The position numbers and the translations under genes were made by a program. From contig NZ_OCVX01000005.1 of NCBI RefSeq assembly GCF_900232995.1, positions 471,978 through 535,977 on the forward strand: a stretch of DNA of 64,000 nucleotides, read 5' to 3'. The notes under the pieces were generated by a model, which had not been told where the DNA came from, made no database searches, and worked only from the letters and a program-made list of their open reading frames with translations. Below, piece after piece: positions 8,385 to 16,292 of this stretch. Source of the stretch: Mycobacterium simulans. GTDB taxonomy: Bacteria; Actinomycetota; Actinomycetes; Mycobacteriales; Mycobacteriaceae. How positions within the stretch are numbered: the first letter of the stretch is position 1; every line of letters begins with the position of its first letter.

Positions 8385-9118
8385 TGGGCGGCCTTCTTGC
8401 GTTCGATATCGGCCAGGGCGGCGGCCAGTTCGGCGCGCTGTGCGGCCGAGGTTTCCCAGGACAGTTGCCGGTTCTTGATCACCTTGGCCGGGGCGCCGAC
8501 CGCGATCGAATAATCCGGGATGACGCCGCGGACCACGGCGTGTGAGCCCAGCACGCAGCCCCGCCCGATCGACGTGCCGCGCAGCACCGTCACCTTCACT
8601 CCCACCCAGGTGTCGGGTCCGATCCGCACCGGGCTCTTGACGATCCCCTGATCCTTGATCGGCAGCGTGATGTCGTCCATCCGGTGGTCGAAATCGCAGA
8701 CGTAGCACCAGTCGGCCATCAACGCCGAGTCCCCGAGCTCGATGTCGAGGTAGCAGTTGATGACGTTGTCGCGGCCCAACACCACCTTGTCGCCAAACCG
8801 CAGCGAGCCCTCGTGCGCGCGGATGGTGTTCTTGTCGCCGATGTGCACCCAACGGCCGATCTCCAACTGCGCCAGTTCGGGCGTGCAGTGGATCTCCACG
8901 CCCTTGCCGAGGAACACCATGCCGCGAGTGATGATGTGCGGGTTGGCGAGCTTGAACTTCAGCAACCGGTAGTACCGCACCAGGTACCACGGGGTGTACG
9001 CGTGGTTGCGCAGCACCCATTTCAACGACGCGAGTGTGAGGAACTTGGCTTGGCGTGGGTCCCGCAGCCGCGAGCCACGCCAGCGCCGATGCAGCGGCGC
9101 GCCCCACATGCTCGTCAT
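8381..9118 (-). CDS. Left-handed beta-helix (hexapeptide) acyltransferase (Rv3034c-like)
   Basis: A 245-residue acyltransferase of the LbetaH superfamily. The hexapeptide pattern runs from about residue 75, with IGRWVHIGDKNTIRAHEG, VVLGRDNVINCYLDIELGD, IGPDTWVGVKVTVLRGTSIG and GCVLGSHAVVRGVIPDYSIA. It ends VGAPAKVIKN, typical of the CoA site of this family. Genes of this type in the Rv3030-Rv3037c cluster are proposed to acylate methylglucose lipopolysaccharide in the cytoplasm; that is family knowledge, not visible here. A second ATG at 9109 is possible. Confidence 0.88.
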   Translation of the reverse strand: MTSMWGAPLHRRWRGSRLRDPRQAKFLTLASLKWVLRNHAYTPWYLVRYYRLLKFKLANPHIITRGMVFLGKGVEIHCTPELAQLEIGRWVHIGDKNTIRAHEGSLRFGDKVVLGRDNVINCYLDIELGDSALMADWCYVCDFDHRMDDITLPIKDQGIVKSPVRIGPDTWVGVKVTVLRGTSIGRGCVLGSHAVVRGVIPDYSIAVGAPAKVIKNRQLSWETSAAQRAELAAALADIERKKAAH

Positions 9119-9193
9119 GGCCCGAAAGCCTACGGTAAGCCCCGCAACTGCCTCCGGTTACCCTCAGCTGTACTCGATCCCCGAAAGGAGCAG

Positions 9194-10534
9194 ATGGACC
9201 AGAAAGGACGTAGCACCCTGCGACAAGATCAGGTGCTTGCCCGACGTCTGCTGGCGGCCGTTTTTGCAGCTGCGCTCGCGGTGGCGCTCGCTGGTTGCGG
9301 CAACACCGACTCATGGGTTGACGCCGCACCCGCGCCAGGTTGGCCGGCGCAATACGGCGACGCCGCCAACAGCAGCTACACCACGACCACCGGTGCCACC
9401 AAGCTCAACCTGCAATGGACACGATCGGTCAAGGGAAGCCTGGCGGCCGGCCCAGCTCTGACTCCACGCGGTTATCTCGCACTCAACGCGCAGACCCCGG
9501 CCGGATGCTCGCTGATGGAGTGGGAGAACAACGACAACGGCCGGCAGCGCTGGTGTGTTCGGCTGATCCAGGGCGGGGGCTTCGCCGGTCCGCTGTTCGA
9601 TGGCTTCGACAACCTCTACGTCGGGCAGCCGGGCGCGATCGTCGCCTTCCCGGTCACCCAATGGACCCGCTGGCGGCAACCGGTGATCGGGATGCCCACA
9701 ACGCCGCGGTTCCTGGGACACGGCCAACTGCTGGTAACCACGCACCTGGGACAGGTGCTGGTTTTCGACGCGCACCGCGGCATGTCGGTCGGCACCGCGC
9801 TTGATCTGGTGGAGGGCATCAATCCCACCGACGCGACGCGCGGTTTAGCCGATTGCGCGCCGGCTCGACCGGGCTGCCCGGTTGCGGCGGCCCCCGCGTT
9901 CTCGGCGGCCAGCGAGACCGTGGTGATCGGCGTCTGGCAGCCCGGCGCTGCCGCCGCCGGGTTGGTGGGATTGAAGTACCACCCGGGACAGAGTCCACTG
10001 CTGGTCCGCGAGTGGGCCAGCGACGCCGTCACCGGCGGTGTCATTGCCAGTCCGGTGCTGTCCGCGGATGGAAAGACCGTCTACGTCAATGGTCGAGACC
10101 AACGGCTGTGGGCGCTCAATGCCGCCGACGGGAAAGCGAAATGGTCTGTGCCACTTAACTTTCTGGCGCAGACACCACCGACGGTCACGCACGAGGGCCT
10201 GATCGTCTCCGGCGGCGGGCCCGACACCAGGCTGACGGCGTTTCGGGACGCCGGTGACCACGCCGAACCGGCCTGGCGCCGCGATGACGTCACTCCGCTG
10301 TCCACGTCGAGCCTGGCCGGCACCGGCGTGGGCTACACGGTGATCGGCGGACCGCCCCACGAAGCCGGGCCCGGCTTGTCGTTACTGGTCTTCGATCCGG
10401 CCAATGGCCATACGCTGAACAGCTATCCACTACCGGCGGCCACCGGATATCCCGTCGGGGTGGCGGTAAGCACCGACGGCCGCGTGGTGACCGCCACCAG
10501 CGACGGCCAGGTGTACAGTTTCGCGCCGGCTTAG
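9194..10534 (+). CDS. PQQ-like beta-propeller lipoprotein (Rv3035-like)
   Basis: A 446-residue exported protein. The signal sequence LLAAVFAAALAVALAGC ends in the clean lipobox LAGC, so it should be lipid-anchored outside the membrane. The mature part repeats strands such as GKTVYVNGRDQRLWALNAAD and GRVVTATSDGQVYSFAPA, the PQQ/YWTD-like propeller blade pattern with W/F-A-L-x-x-x-D-G turns. No enzyme residues are recognisable, so a scaffold or binding role is likely. ATG 9194 follows AAAGGAG at 9184-9190. The long frame upstream is antisense to the acyltransferase gene and is not coding. The stop codon is the first bases of the tandem repeat array. Confidence 0.88.
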   Translation: MDQKGRSTLRQDQVLARRLLAAVFAAALAVALAGCGNTDSWVDAAPAPGWPAQYGDAANSSYTTTTGATKLNLQWTRSVKGSLAAGPALTPRGYLALNAQTPAGCSLMEWENNDNGRQRWCVRLIQGGGFAGPLFDGFDNLYVGQPGAIVAFPVTQWTRWRQPVIGMPTTPRFLGHGQLLVTTHLGQVLVFDAHRGMSVGTALDLVEGINPTDATRGLADCAPARPGCPVAAAPAFSAASETVVIGVWQPGAAAAGLVGLKYHPGQSPLLVREWASDAVTGGVIASPVLSADGKTVYVNGRDQRLWALNAADGKAKWSVPLNFLAQTPPTVTHEGLIVSGGGPDTRLTAFRDAGDHAEPAWRRDDVTPLSTSSLAGTGVGYTVIGGPPHEAGPGLSLLVFDPANGHTLNSYPLPAATGYPVGVAVSTDGRVVTATSDGQVYSFAPA

Positions 10535-10766
10535 TGCCGATCGCAAGCGCGGCGCTAGCGCCGGGCGCGGCGGGTCGGCACCATCAGCCTTAGTGCCGAT
10601 CGGAAGCGCGGCGCTAGCGCCGGGCGCGGCGGGTCGGCACCATCAGCCTTAGTGCCGATCGCAAGCGCGGCGCTAGCGCCGGGCGCAGCGGGTCGGCACC
10701 ATCAGCCTTAGTGCCGATCGCAAGCGCGGCGCTAGCGCCGGGCGCAGCGGGTCGGCACCATCAGCC
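10531..10766. repeat. Four tandem 59-bp hairpin repeats between convergent genes
   Basis: Four nearly identical units begin at 10531, 10590, 10649 and 10708, an exact period of 59. Each unit carries an outer inverted repeat GTGCCGA...TCGGCAC and a central palindrome GGCGCTAGCGCC. Units differ at one or two bases only (CGCAAG or CGGAAG; GCGCGGCGG or GCGCAGCGG). The first unit contains the TAG stop of the upstream gene. It lies between convergent genes, so it may be a repeated bidirectional terminator, and its copy number is likely to vary between strains. Confidence 0.9.
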
Positions 10767-10773
10767 TTAAGAC

Positions 10774-11457
10774 TCAGATGGCAAGAGGCGGGATCGCGCT
10801 GCGCGGCACCTGAGCCTGGGTAGGCCCGACAAATGATGGCAGCAGCTCACCCTGAGCAAAGTAGAAAATGAGCTGGTCATCAGTGATGGCAAAGTTCTGG
10901 TAGTTGGACGGGTCCCGACCGGCGCCAGGCGAAATCGCCAGCGCTAGCCCCGTCTGACGTCCCAGCTCCCGCTGCACGATCGGGAAGATGGTGTCCAGCG
11001 GGGCGGCGCCGGGCGCAAACAGGTTGTCGAAGGTGATGGGCTGCTTGGAGCCGAGGTTGTAATTGAAGGCCTTGTACCAGGTGGACGGATGTGCCCCACC
11101 GAGGTCCTGGAAAAACTTGAGCACCACGCTGCGGGTGTTGTGCGGTGGCTGCCCAGCGCTGTGTTGTTCCGTGGTTGCTTCCATCTGATAGGGCTGGTCG
11201 CGCCGCCCGGACCCCTGCGCGACGTTGACGAACCCGTCGCGGTTTTGCGTGATGTAGTCGGTCAGTGCCTGCTGGTCGGGGTAGTCGACGGGAAATGTCA
11301 TGTCCAGCATGTACGTGGCGCCGGAGGCGTGCAGATGGCACATCTGAGACGCCTCGATGGTGGCGCCCAAGCTTGCACATGACGGCGGCGCGGCGGCTGC
11401 CGGACAACCCACCAGGACCGCAGGAGCCAGCACTGCGGCCGCTATGAAATAACGCAT
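10774..11457 (-). CDS. Secreted DUF3298-type protein, TB22.2-like (Rv3036c-like)
   Basis: A 227-residue exported protein. The first 23 residues are a signal peptide ending AAAAPP, with an alternative Cys at VGC that could make it a lipoprotein. The mature part contains MTFPVDYPDQQALTDYITQN and YKAFNYNLGSKQPITFDNLF, then FYFAQGELLPSFVGPTQAQV, the RsiV/DUF3298 pattern of mycobacterial exported proteins. I recall the M. tuberculosis counterpart as secreted antigen TB22.2 with a reported esterase activity. No catalytic triad can be read here. It is convergent with the propeller lipoprotein gene across the repeat array. Confidence 0.85.
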   Translation of the reverse strand: MRYFIAAAVLAPAVLVGCPAAAAPPSCASLGATIEASQMCHLHASGATYMLDMTFPVDYPDQQALTDYITQNRDGFVNVAQGSGRRDQPYQMEATTEQHSAGQPPHNTRSVVLKFFQDLGGAHPSTWYKAFNYNLGSKQPITFDNLFAPGAAPLDTIFPIVQRELGRQTGLALAISPGAGRDPSNYQNFAITDDQLIFYFAQGELLPSFVGPTQAQVPRSAIPPLAI

Positions 11458-11511
11458 ATGTCGAATTGTCCTCGCAAACCAAAGAAGGCGTGTGACACCA
11501 AGTCAGTTGCA

Positions 11512-12735
11512 TTAGTAATCGCCGTCAGCGTACCCGGGCGTTACTCCGAGGGATCGGCAGACGAATGCCGTCGCCCGACTGGCAGCACCGGAGCCGATGC
11601 GGGCAATGACCACCGCCAGCGGTCGGCTTCCTCTTAACCGCAGCCTCCGGCGCAGCATGTCAGGATCAACTCCGACACCGCGGACCAGGATCTCCAGCGC
11701 TCCGCAGTCCAGACGTGTCAGGGCCTGACGCAGCCGCCGCTCGTCGAATGCCAGCTGCTCGACCACTTCAAAGCCGCGCTCCCCGGGCGGTAATCGGTCA
11801 CCGGATAAGTAGGCGATTTCGGGATCCAGTTGCCATAGCCCGTGCCGGGCACCGTAGTGGCGTACCAGGCCGGCGCGGACGATGGCTCCGTCGGGATCGA
11901 GGATCCATCGCCCGGCGGGCCGCACCTGGCAGTCGTCGGGCTCCGCTGAGGTGATCTGAGTGACCTTGCCCCCGCGATCGAGAACGCTGGCACGTCGGCG
12001 CACACCCCGCTCGGCCAATCCCGCAGACCACAGACACGCCTCCCGGACCGAACCGCAGTATGACGTCACCTCGATCTCGCCGTCGAAACCGAGCCGACCT
12101 AAATGATCGAAATCTATTCCGGGAGAACACTTTACGACCAGATCACGGCCACGGTAGGTGTCCAGCAGCGAGCCGAGGCCGGGCTGGTAGTCGGCCGGAT
12201 TGAAGCGTCGCCGCCCACTGCTGCGACGCGCCGGATCGACGACAACGGCGGCGTCGCGGGTGACCGGATGCAGGGCGTCGGCGCGGCACAGGTCGACCCC
12301 TCCATCAGGGGCGCCCAGGTTGTGCCGCGCCATCTTCAGCCGCACGGGATCGATGTCACTGCCAACAGCACGGGATACCGTCGAGCGCAGTGCAGCCAAT
12401 TCGGTGCCGATAGAACAGGTCACGTCATGCACGACAAGACCGGCGAGTCGCCTCGCCCTGTGCCGGGCCACCGACGCCGCGGTGGCTTGTTGCAGAGCCT
12501 CGTCGGTGAATAGCCAATCCGAGATGTTGCCCAGGCCGGCCAGCTTGTCCGCGGCGCGGCGCCGCAGCAGGGTCGTCTCCACCAGAATCGCCGCCCGCGC
12601 GCCGAATCGGGCACCCACCGCTGCCGTATCGGCGACCCGGGTGGCGTCGGTCAGAGGTAGCTCAGCGACCTCCTGAAGCGCCGCGGCACCCGATTCCGAC
12701 CGCAGGTAACCGACGTCATCGAGAGTGAAGCGCAG
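11512..12735 (-). CDS. Class I SAM-dependent methyltransferase with THUMP-like tail (Rv3037c-like)
   Basis: The core from GTG 12618 is 368 residues, but family-like sequence continues in frame upstream: RFTLDDVGYLRSESGAAA, then LPLTDATRVADTAAV. No ATG, GTG or TTG precedes it before the stop at 12754-12756, and the best first codon is CTG at 12735. The methyltransferase signature is VHDVTCSIGTELAAL with acidic SDIDP and the VVVDPARR motif. The C-terminal part (ALEILVRGVGVDPDMLRR) is the THUMP-like domain. Methyltransferases of this cluster are proposed to methylate the glucan; an RNA substrate is equally possible from the domain. It follows the next methyltransferase gene within 10 bases and is likely co-transcribed. 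Confidence 0.75.
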   Translation of the reverse strand: MRFTLDDVGYLRSESGAAALQEVAELPLTDATRVADTAAVGARFGARAAILVETTLLRRRAADKLAGLGNISDWLFTDEALQQATAASVARHRARRLAGLVVHDVTCSIGTELAALRSTVSRAVGSDIDPVRLKMARHNLGAPDGGVDLCRADALHPVTRDAAVVVDPARRSSGRRRFNPADYQPGLGSLLDTYRGRDLVVKCSPGIDFDHLGRLGFDGEIEVTSYCGSVREACLWSAGLAERGVRRRASVLDRGGKVTQITSAEPDDCQVRPAGRWILDPDGAIVRAGLVRHYGARHGLWQLDPEIAYLSGDRLPPGERGFEVVEQLAFDERRLRQALTRLDCGALEILVRGVGVDPDMLRRRLRLRGSRPLAVVIARIGSGAASRATAFVCRSLGVTPGYADGDY

Positions 12736-12743
12736 ACCACCGC

Positions 12744-13727
12744 TCAGGAGGGCTTAACCCCGGTGACCATCACGTTGTAGAACCAGCCCTTCGGCGTGAG
12801 GTGTCGCCACACGTTGGCGTCCACCCAGCTCAGCGCCTTCCAGCCGGTGAACGCGAACCGCGCCCAGCCCCAGCCCAGTCGTTCGGGCGGCACCGCACAT
12901 TCAAACGTGCGCATTGGCCAGCCGAACATGGCGGCGGTGAACTCCTCGGTGACGGTCTCGACCTGCGCCGCGCCCGCGTTGGTCGCCATCCGCTCAAGAT
13001 CCTCAGGTGTGAATGTATGCAGGTCGACGAGTGCCTCCAGCGCCGCGGCGCGCGAGGACTCGTCGAGCTCGGCCTGCGGGCGCCGCCAGCCGCCCAGACC
13101 GGGCAATTTGGTGGCGTTGGTGACGACCCGCCAGGTCAGCGTGGACAACGTGCGGGCATATCCGTCGCCGACGGTGGTCGGTTCGCCTGCAAACACGAAC
13201 CGGCCGCCCGGCTTCAGTACCCGGATCACCTCACGCAGCGATAGCTCCACGTCGGGAATGTGATGCAGCACGGCATGCCCGACCACCAGGTCGAAGGTGT
13301 TGTCGTCATATGGGATGCCTTCGGCGTCGGCCACTCGGCCGTCGATGTCCAGCCCCAGCGACTGCCCGTTTCGGGTAGCGACCTTGACCATGCCGGGCGA
13401 GAGGTCAGTGACCGAGCCACGACGCGCCACCCCGGCCTGGATCAGGTTGAGCAGGAAGAAACCGGTGCCGCAGCCGAGTTCCAGGGCGCGGTCATAAGGC
13501 AGTTCCCGGATGACCTCGTCGGGCACTATGGCGTCAAAACGGCCGCGGGCGTAGTCGACGCAGCGCTGGTCGTACGAGATTGACCACTTCTCGTCGTAGC
13601 TTTCGGCTTCCCAGTCGTGGTAGAGCACCTGGGCGAGTTTGCTGTCGTGTCGCGCGGCTTCCACCTGCTCCGCGGTGGCATGCGGGTTGGGAGCCGCGTC
13701 AGCGCGGATTTCCGTACTCCTCGTCAT
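12744..13727 (-). CDS. SAM-dependent methyltransferase (Rv3038c-like)
   Basis: A 327-residue protein, the same length I recall for Rv3038c. Motif I is ALELGCGTGFFLLNL, followed by VTDLSPGM, VADAEGIPYDDNTFDLVVG and VLHHIPDVELSLREVIRVLKPGG, a textbook class I methyltransferase core. The C-terminal third is family-specific. The substrate is unknown. ATG 13727 is used because the preceding in-frame codons have no family character. It sits downstream of echA17 on the same strand with a 10-base gap, in a run from the Nudix gene to the methyltransferase at 11512. Confidence 0.88.
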   Translation of the reverse strand: MTRSTEIRADAAPNPHATAEQVEAARHDSKLAQVLYHDWEAESYDEKWSISYDQRCVDYARGRFDAIVPDEVIRELPYDRALELGCGTGFFLLNLIQAGVARRGSVTDLSPGMVKVATRNGQSLGLDIDGRVADAEGIPYDDNTFDLVVGHAVLHHIPDVELSLREVIRVLKPGGRFVFAGEPTTVGDGYARTLSTLTWRVVTNATKLPGLGGWRRPQAELDESSRAAALEALVDLHTFTPEDLERMATNAGAAQVETVTEEFTAAMFGWPMRTFECAVPPERLGWGWARFAFTGWKALSWVDANVWRHLTPKGWFYNVMVTGVKPS

Positions 13728-13737
13728 GCAGGGCAGC

Positions 13738-14502
13738 CTAACCGGCGTCCGCATCTCCCCTGTCGCCAGCTCGGAACACCTCGACATACCGGCGACGCTC
13801 GGTGGCGAGCCGCTCTGCCGGTTCCAATTGAAAGACATCGTCGATGCCGGCCTTGGCGGCGGCCAGCGCGTACGACGGGCCGTCCAGGAAACGCCGCGCC
13901 CACTCCGCTGCGGCGTCGTATACGTCGTCGGGGGCCACCATCTCGTCGATCAGACCCAGCGCAATGGCCTCCTCGGCATCGAAAAAGCGTCCGCTGAACA
14001 CCAGTTCCTTGGCCTTGCTCGCGCCCGCCGCGCGCGTCAGCCGGGCCATTCCCCCACCACCGGGGATGAGGCCCGCCAGGATCTCAGTCGCGCCGAATTT
14101 CACGTTGTCGCCGCTGATCCGCCAGTCGGCTGCCAACGCCAGGGTGAGGCCGGCGCCCAGCGCGTATCCGGTGATGGCGGCCACGGTCGGTTTCGGAATC
14201 GCCGCGACGGCGTCGACGGCTTCCTGCCGTACCCGGGCCGCGATCTCTGCCTCCGCTGCATTCAGCGTCCGCAGTTCGGGCATATCGTCGCCGGCGGAAA
14301 AGATCTCGCGACCACCGAACAAGATCACTGCGGCGACGTCGTCGCGGCGCCCCAGTTCGTCAGCCGCGACGACGATTTCGCGGTAGACCTGACGGGTCAT
14401 CACGTTCGTGGGCGGCCGCGACAACAGCAACATCGCCAGGCCGGCATCCTGCGTGCCGTCGCTGACCACGACGCTGACAAACTCACTCACCGAAGCCGTC
14501 AT
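13738..14502 (-). CDS. echA17: Enoyl-CoA hydratase/isomerase EchA17
   Basis: A 254-residue crotonase-fold enzyme with the same length as M. tuberculosis EchA17. The oxyanion-hole strands are FSAGDDMPEL and AITGYALGAGLTLALAADW, and the catalytic region continues GATEILAGLIPGGGGMARLT. It has Pro or Gly where hydratases place the glutamates, so isomerase or other acyl-CoA chemistry is possible. Its start codon overlaps the stop of the upstream Nudix gene (ATGA), which implies translational coupling. Confidence 0.9.
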   Translation of the reverse strand: MTASVSEFVSVVVSDGTQDAGLAMLLLSRPPTNVMTRQVYREIVVAADELGRRDDVAAVILFGGREIFSAGDDMPELRTLNAAEAEIAARVRQEAVDAVAAIPKPTVAAITGYALGAGLTLALAADWRISGDNVKFGATEILAGLIPGGGGMARLTRAAGASKAKELVFSGRFFDAEEAIALGLIDEMVAPDDVYDAAAEWARRFLDGPSYALAAAKAGIDDVFQLEPAERLATERRRYVEVFRAGDRGDADAG

Positions 14503-15353
14503 AGCGGCCAACCGGTGGACCCGCCCGATATCCGAGCCTGGTTGTAGCGGTCGGAGTCGAAGAACTCGATTTCCCAGTTTTCGCCCTTTTGCGCCAGGTG
14601 TGGCTGCACCGGAACGATTTGGCGTTCCACGGCGAGCACCTCGGCGACAGTGTGGCCGGCCAGCGCGTCCAGCTGCGTCCAGGTCGGCGGCAGCAGGAAA
14701 TTGCGGCCGGCCGCGAAATCGTCGATGGCGTGCTGCGGCAATATCCAATCGGCACGGTCGGACTCGGTGTTCTCGCCGTCGGCCCGCTGACCTTCCGGTA
14801 GTGCTCCCACAAAGAAGTAGGTGTCGTAGCGGCGGGTCAGCTCGGCTTCCGGGGTGACCCAGTTGGCCCACGGCCGTAGCAGATCGGATCGCAGCACCAG
14901 ACGTTCGCGTCGCAAGAAGTCCGCGAAGGACAGTGAACGGTCCGCGAGCGCGGCGCGGGCGTCGCCGTATACCGAGGCGTCGCGGACAATACTGTTCGAT
15001 GCCGAATGGGCCTGGTCGGCCGGGCCGGCAAACAGCACCCCCGACTCCTCGAAGGTCTCGCGGGCCGCGGCGCAGACCAACGCCTCAGCCAGGTCGGGTT
15101 CGATGCCGAAACGCTGCGCCCACCACAACGGCGACGGGCCGGCCCAGGCCCCCAGCCGCCCCAAGTCGGCGTTGCGGTCGCGGTCGTCGACACCGCCACC
15201 GGGAAAGACCATTACGCCGGCGGCGAAGTCCATGGCCGAGTGCCGGCGCATCAGGAACACGGAAAGCCCGGCCCCCGAGCCGGCCTCGGCGTCGCGGACC
15301 AGCATGACGGTCGCGGCCGGCCGGGGCGCCAGGGGCTCGCGGGGTGTACTCAT
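14499..15353 (-). CDS. Nudix hydrolase (Rv3040c-like)
   Basis: A 284-residue Nudix protein. The Nudix helix is visible as FPGGGVDDRD followed by AAARETFEESGVLFAG, with RE and EE metal ligands. The insertion between the two parts of the box and the long C-terminal domain resemble the NUDT19/RP2p-like acyl-CoA diphosphatases, which fits its coupling to an enoyl-CoA hydratase gene; the substrate is inferred. It overlaps the ABC ATPase gene upstream by 4 bases. Confidence 0.87.
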   Translation of the reverse strand: MSTPREPLAPRPAATVMLVRDAEAGSGAGLSVFLMRRHSAMDFAAGVMVFPGGGVDDRDRNADLGRLGAWAGPSPLWWAQRFGIEPDLAEALVCAAARETFEESGVLFAGPADQAHSASNSIVRDASVYGDARAALADRSLSFADFLRRERLVLRSDLLRPWANWVTPEAELTRRYDTYFFVGALPEGQRADGENTESDRADWILPQHAIDDFAAGRNFLLPPTWTQLDALAGHTVAEVLAVERQIVPVQPHLAQKGENWEIEFFDSDRYNQARISGGSTGWPL

Positions 15354-16192
15354 ATCTGCCTCCGATGGGCTGCGCGGGTGCGAACCCGCCGGGCGAAATA
15401 TCGCCCGTCGACGACATCCAGCGCGATCGACTGGCCGAACGCGGTGGACAGATTTTCGGCGGTCAGCACATCGGGCAACAGACCCGCCGCAACCACCCGC
15501 GCCTCCGACAGCAGCATGCAGTGGCTAAAGCCCGGCGGAACCTCCTCGACGTGGTGGGTGACCAGCACCAGCGCGGGCGCGTCGGGGTCGGCCGCAAGAT
15601 CGCCCAGCCGCGCCACCAATTCCTCTCGTCCGCCCAGATCCAGTCCCGCGGCGGGTTCGTCGAGCAGCAGCAGCTCCGGATCGGTCATCAAGGCACGGGC
15701 GATCAGCACCCGTTTGCGCTCACCTTCGGACAACGTCCCGTAGGTGCGATCGGCCAGGTGCTCGGCGCCAAGGCTTTCCAGCATGTCGATCGCCCGGCGG
15801 TAGTCGACGTCCTCGTAGCGCTCCCGCCATCGGCCCAGCACCGCGTAGCCGGCCGATACGACGAGGTCGCGGACCACCTCATCGCTGGGCACTCGTTGCG
15901 CCAGGGCCGAGGAACTCAGCCCGATGCGCGCCCGCAGCTCCGAGACATCGACTCGGCCCAGCCGTTCGCCGAGCACGAAGGCGACGCCCGTCGACGGGTG
16001 CTCGGTTGCCGCGGCGATACGCAGCAGCGTGGTCTTGCCGGCACCGTTGGGGCCGATGACGACCCACCGTTCGTCGAGTTCGACGGCCCAATCCAGCGGG
16101 CCTACCAGAACCCGCCCGTTGCGGCGCAGCGACACGTTTTTGAAGTCGATCAGCAGGTCGGGTTCGGCTTCGGGGGGGCCGGTTTCGGGCAC
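15350..16192 (-). CDS. ABC transporter ATP-binding protein (Rv3041c-like)
   Basis: A 280-residue ATPase. It has Walker A GPNGAGKTT, signature LSEGERKRVLIARAL, Walker B LLLLDEPAAGLD and the H-loop VLVTHHVEEVP. No permease gene is adjacent, so it may be a soluble ABC protein or pair with a distant membrane part. The likely start is GTG 16192; the longer frame to 16279 would be read out of the hairpin element and is rejected. The gene overlaps the Nudix gene by 4 bases, so the two are translated together. Confidence 0.87.
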   Translation of the reverse strand: MPETGPPEAEPDLLIDFKNVSLRRNGRVLVGPLDWAVELDERWVVIGPNGAGKTTLLRIAAATEHPSTGVAFVLGERLGRVDVSELRARIGLSSSALAQRVPSDEVVRDLVVSAGYAVLGRWRERYEDVDYRRAIDMLESLGAEHLADRTYGTLSEGERKRVLIARALMTDPELLLLDEPAAGLDLGGREELVARLGDLAADPDAPALVLVTHHVEEVPPGFSHCMLLSEARVVAAGLLPDVLTAENLSTAFGQSIALDVVDGRYFARRVRTRAAHRRQI

Positions 16193-16214
16193 CCGACCAT
16201 CGTGCCGTATGCCC

Positions 16215-16276
16215 CGCGAGCAGACGCAAAAGCCCCCATTTTGGGTCAAAATTGGGGGCTTTTGCGTCTGCTCGCG
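16215..16276. repeat. Hairpin element, GCGAGCAGACGC family copy 1
   Basis: Perfect 24-bp arms (16215-16238 and 16253-16276) with a 14-base loop. The outer 12 bases GCGAGCAGACGC are shared with copies at 45801 and, in part, 39402 and 63301. The inner stem is AAAAGCCCCCA here. It lies between serB2 and the ABC ATPase gene on the same strand, where it may terminate or attenuate transcription from serB2. Confidence 0.85.
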
Positions 16277-16292
16277 CAACCTACTCAGCCAA

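Noticed and set aside
8684..9193. N-terminal extension of the propeller lipoprotein
   Set aside because: The extension is antisense to the acyltransferase gene and would hide the clear signal peptide that follows ATG 9194.
10531..10766. CRISPR array
   Set aside because: The 59-bp units are contiguous, without unique spacers, and no cas genes are present.
16192..16279. N-terminal extension of the ABC ATPase
   Set aside because: The extra residues would be translated from the hairpin element, and the family fold begins after GTG 16192.
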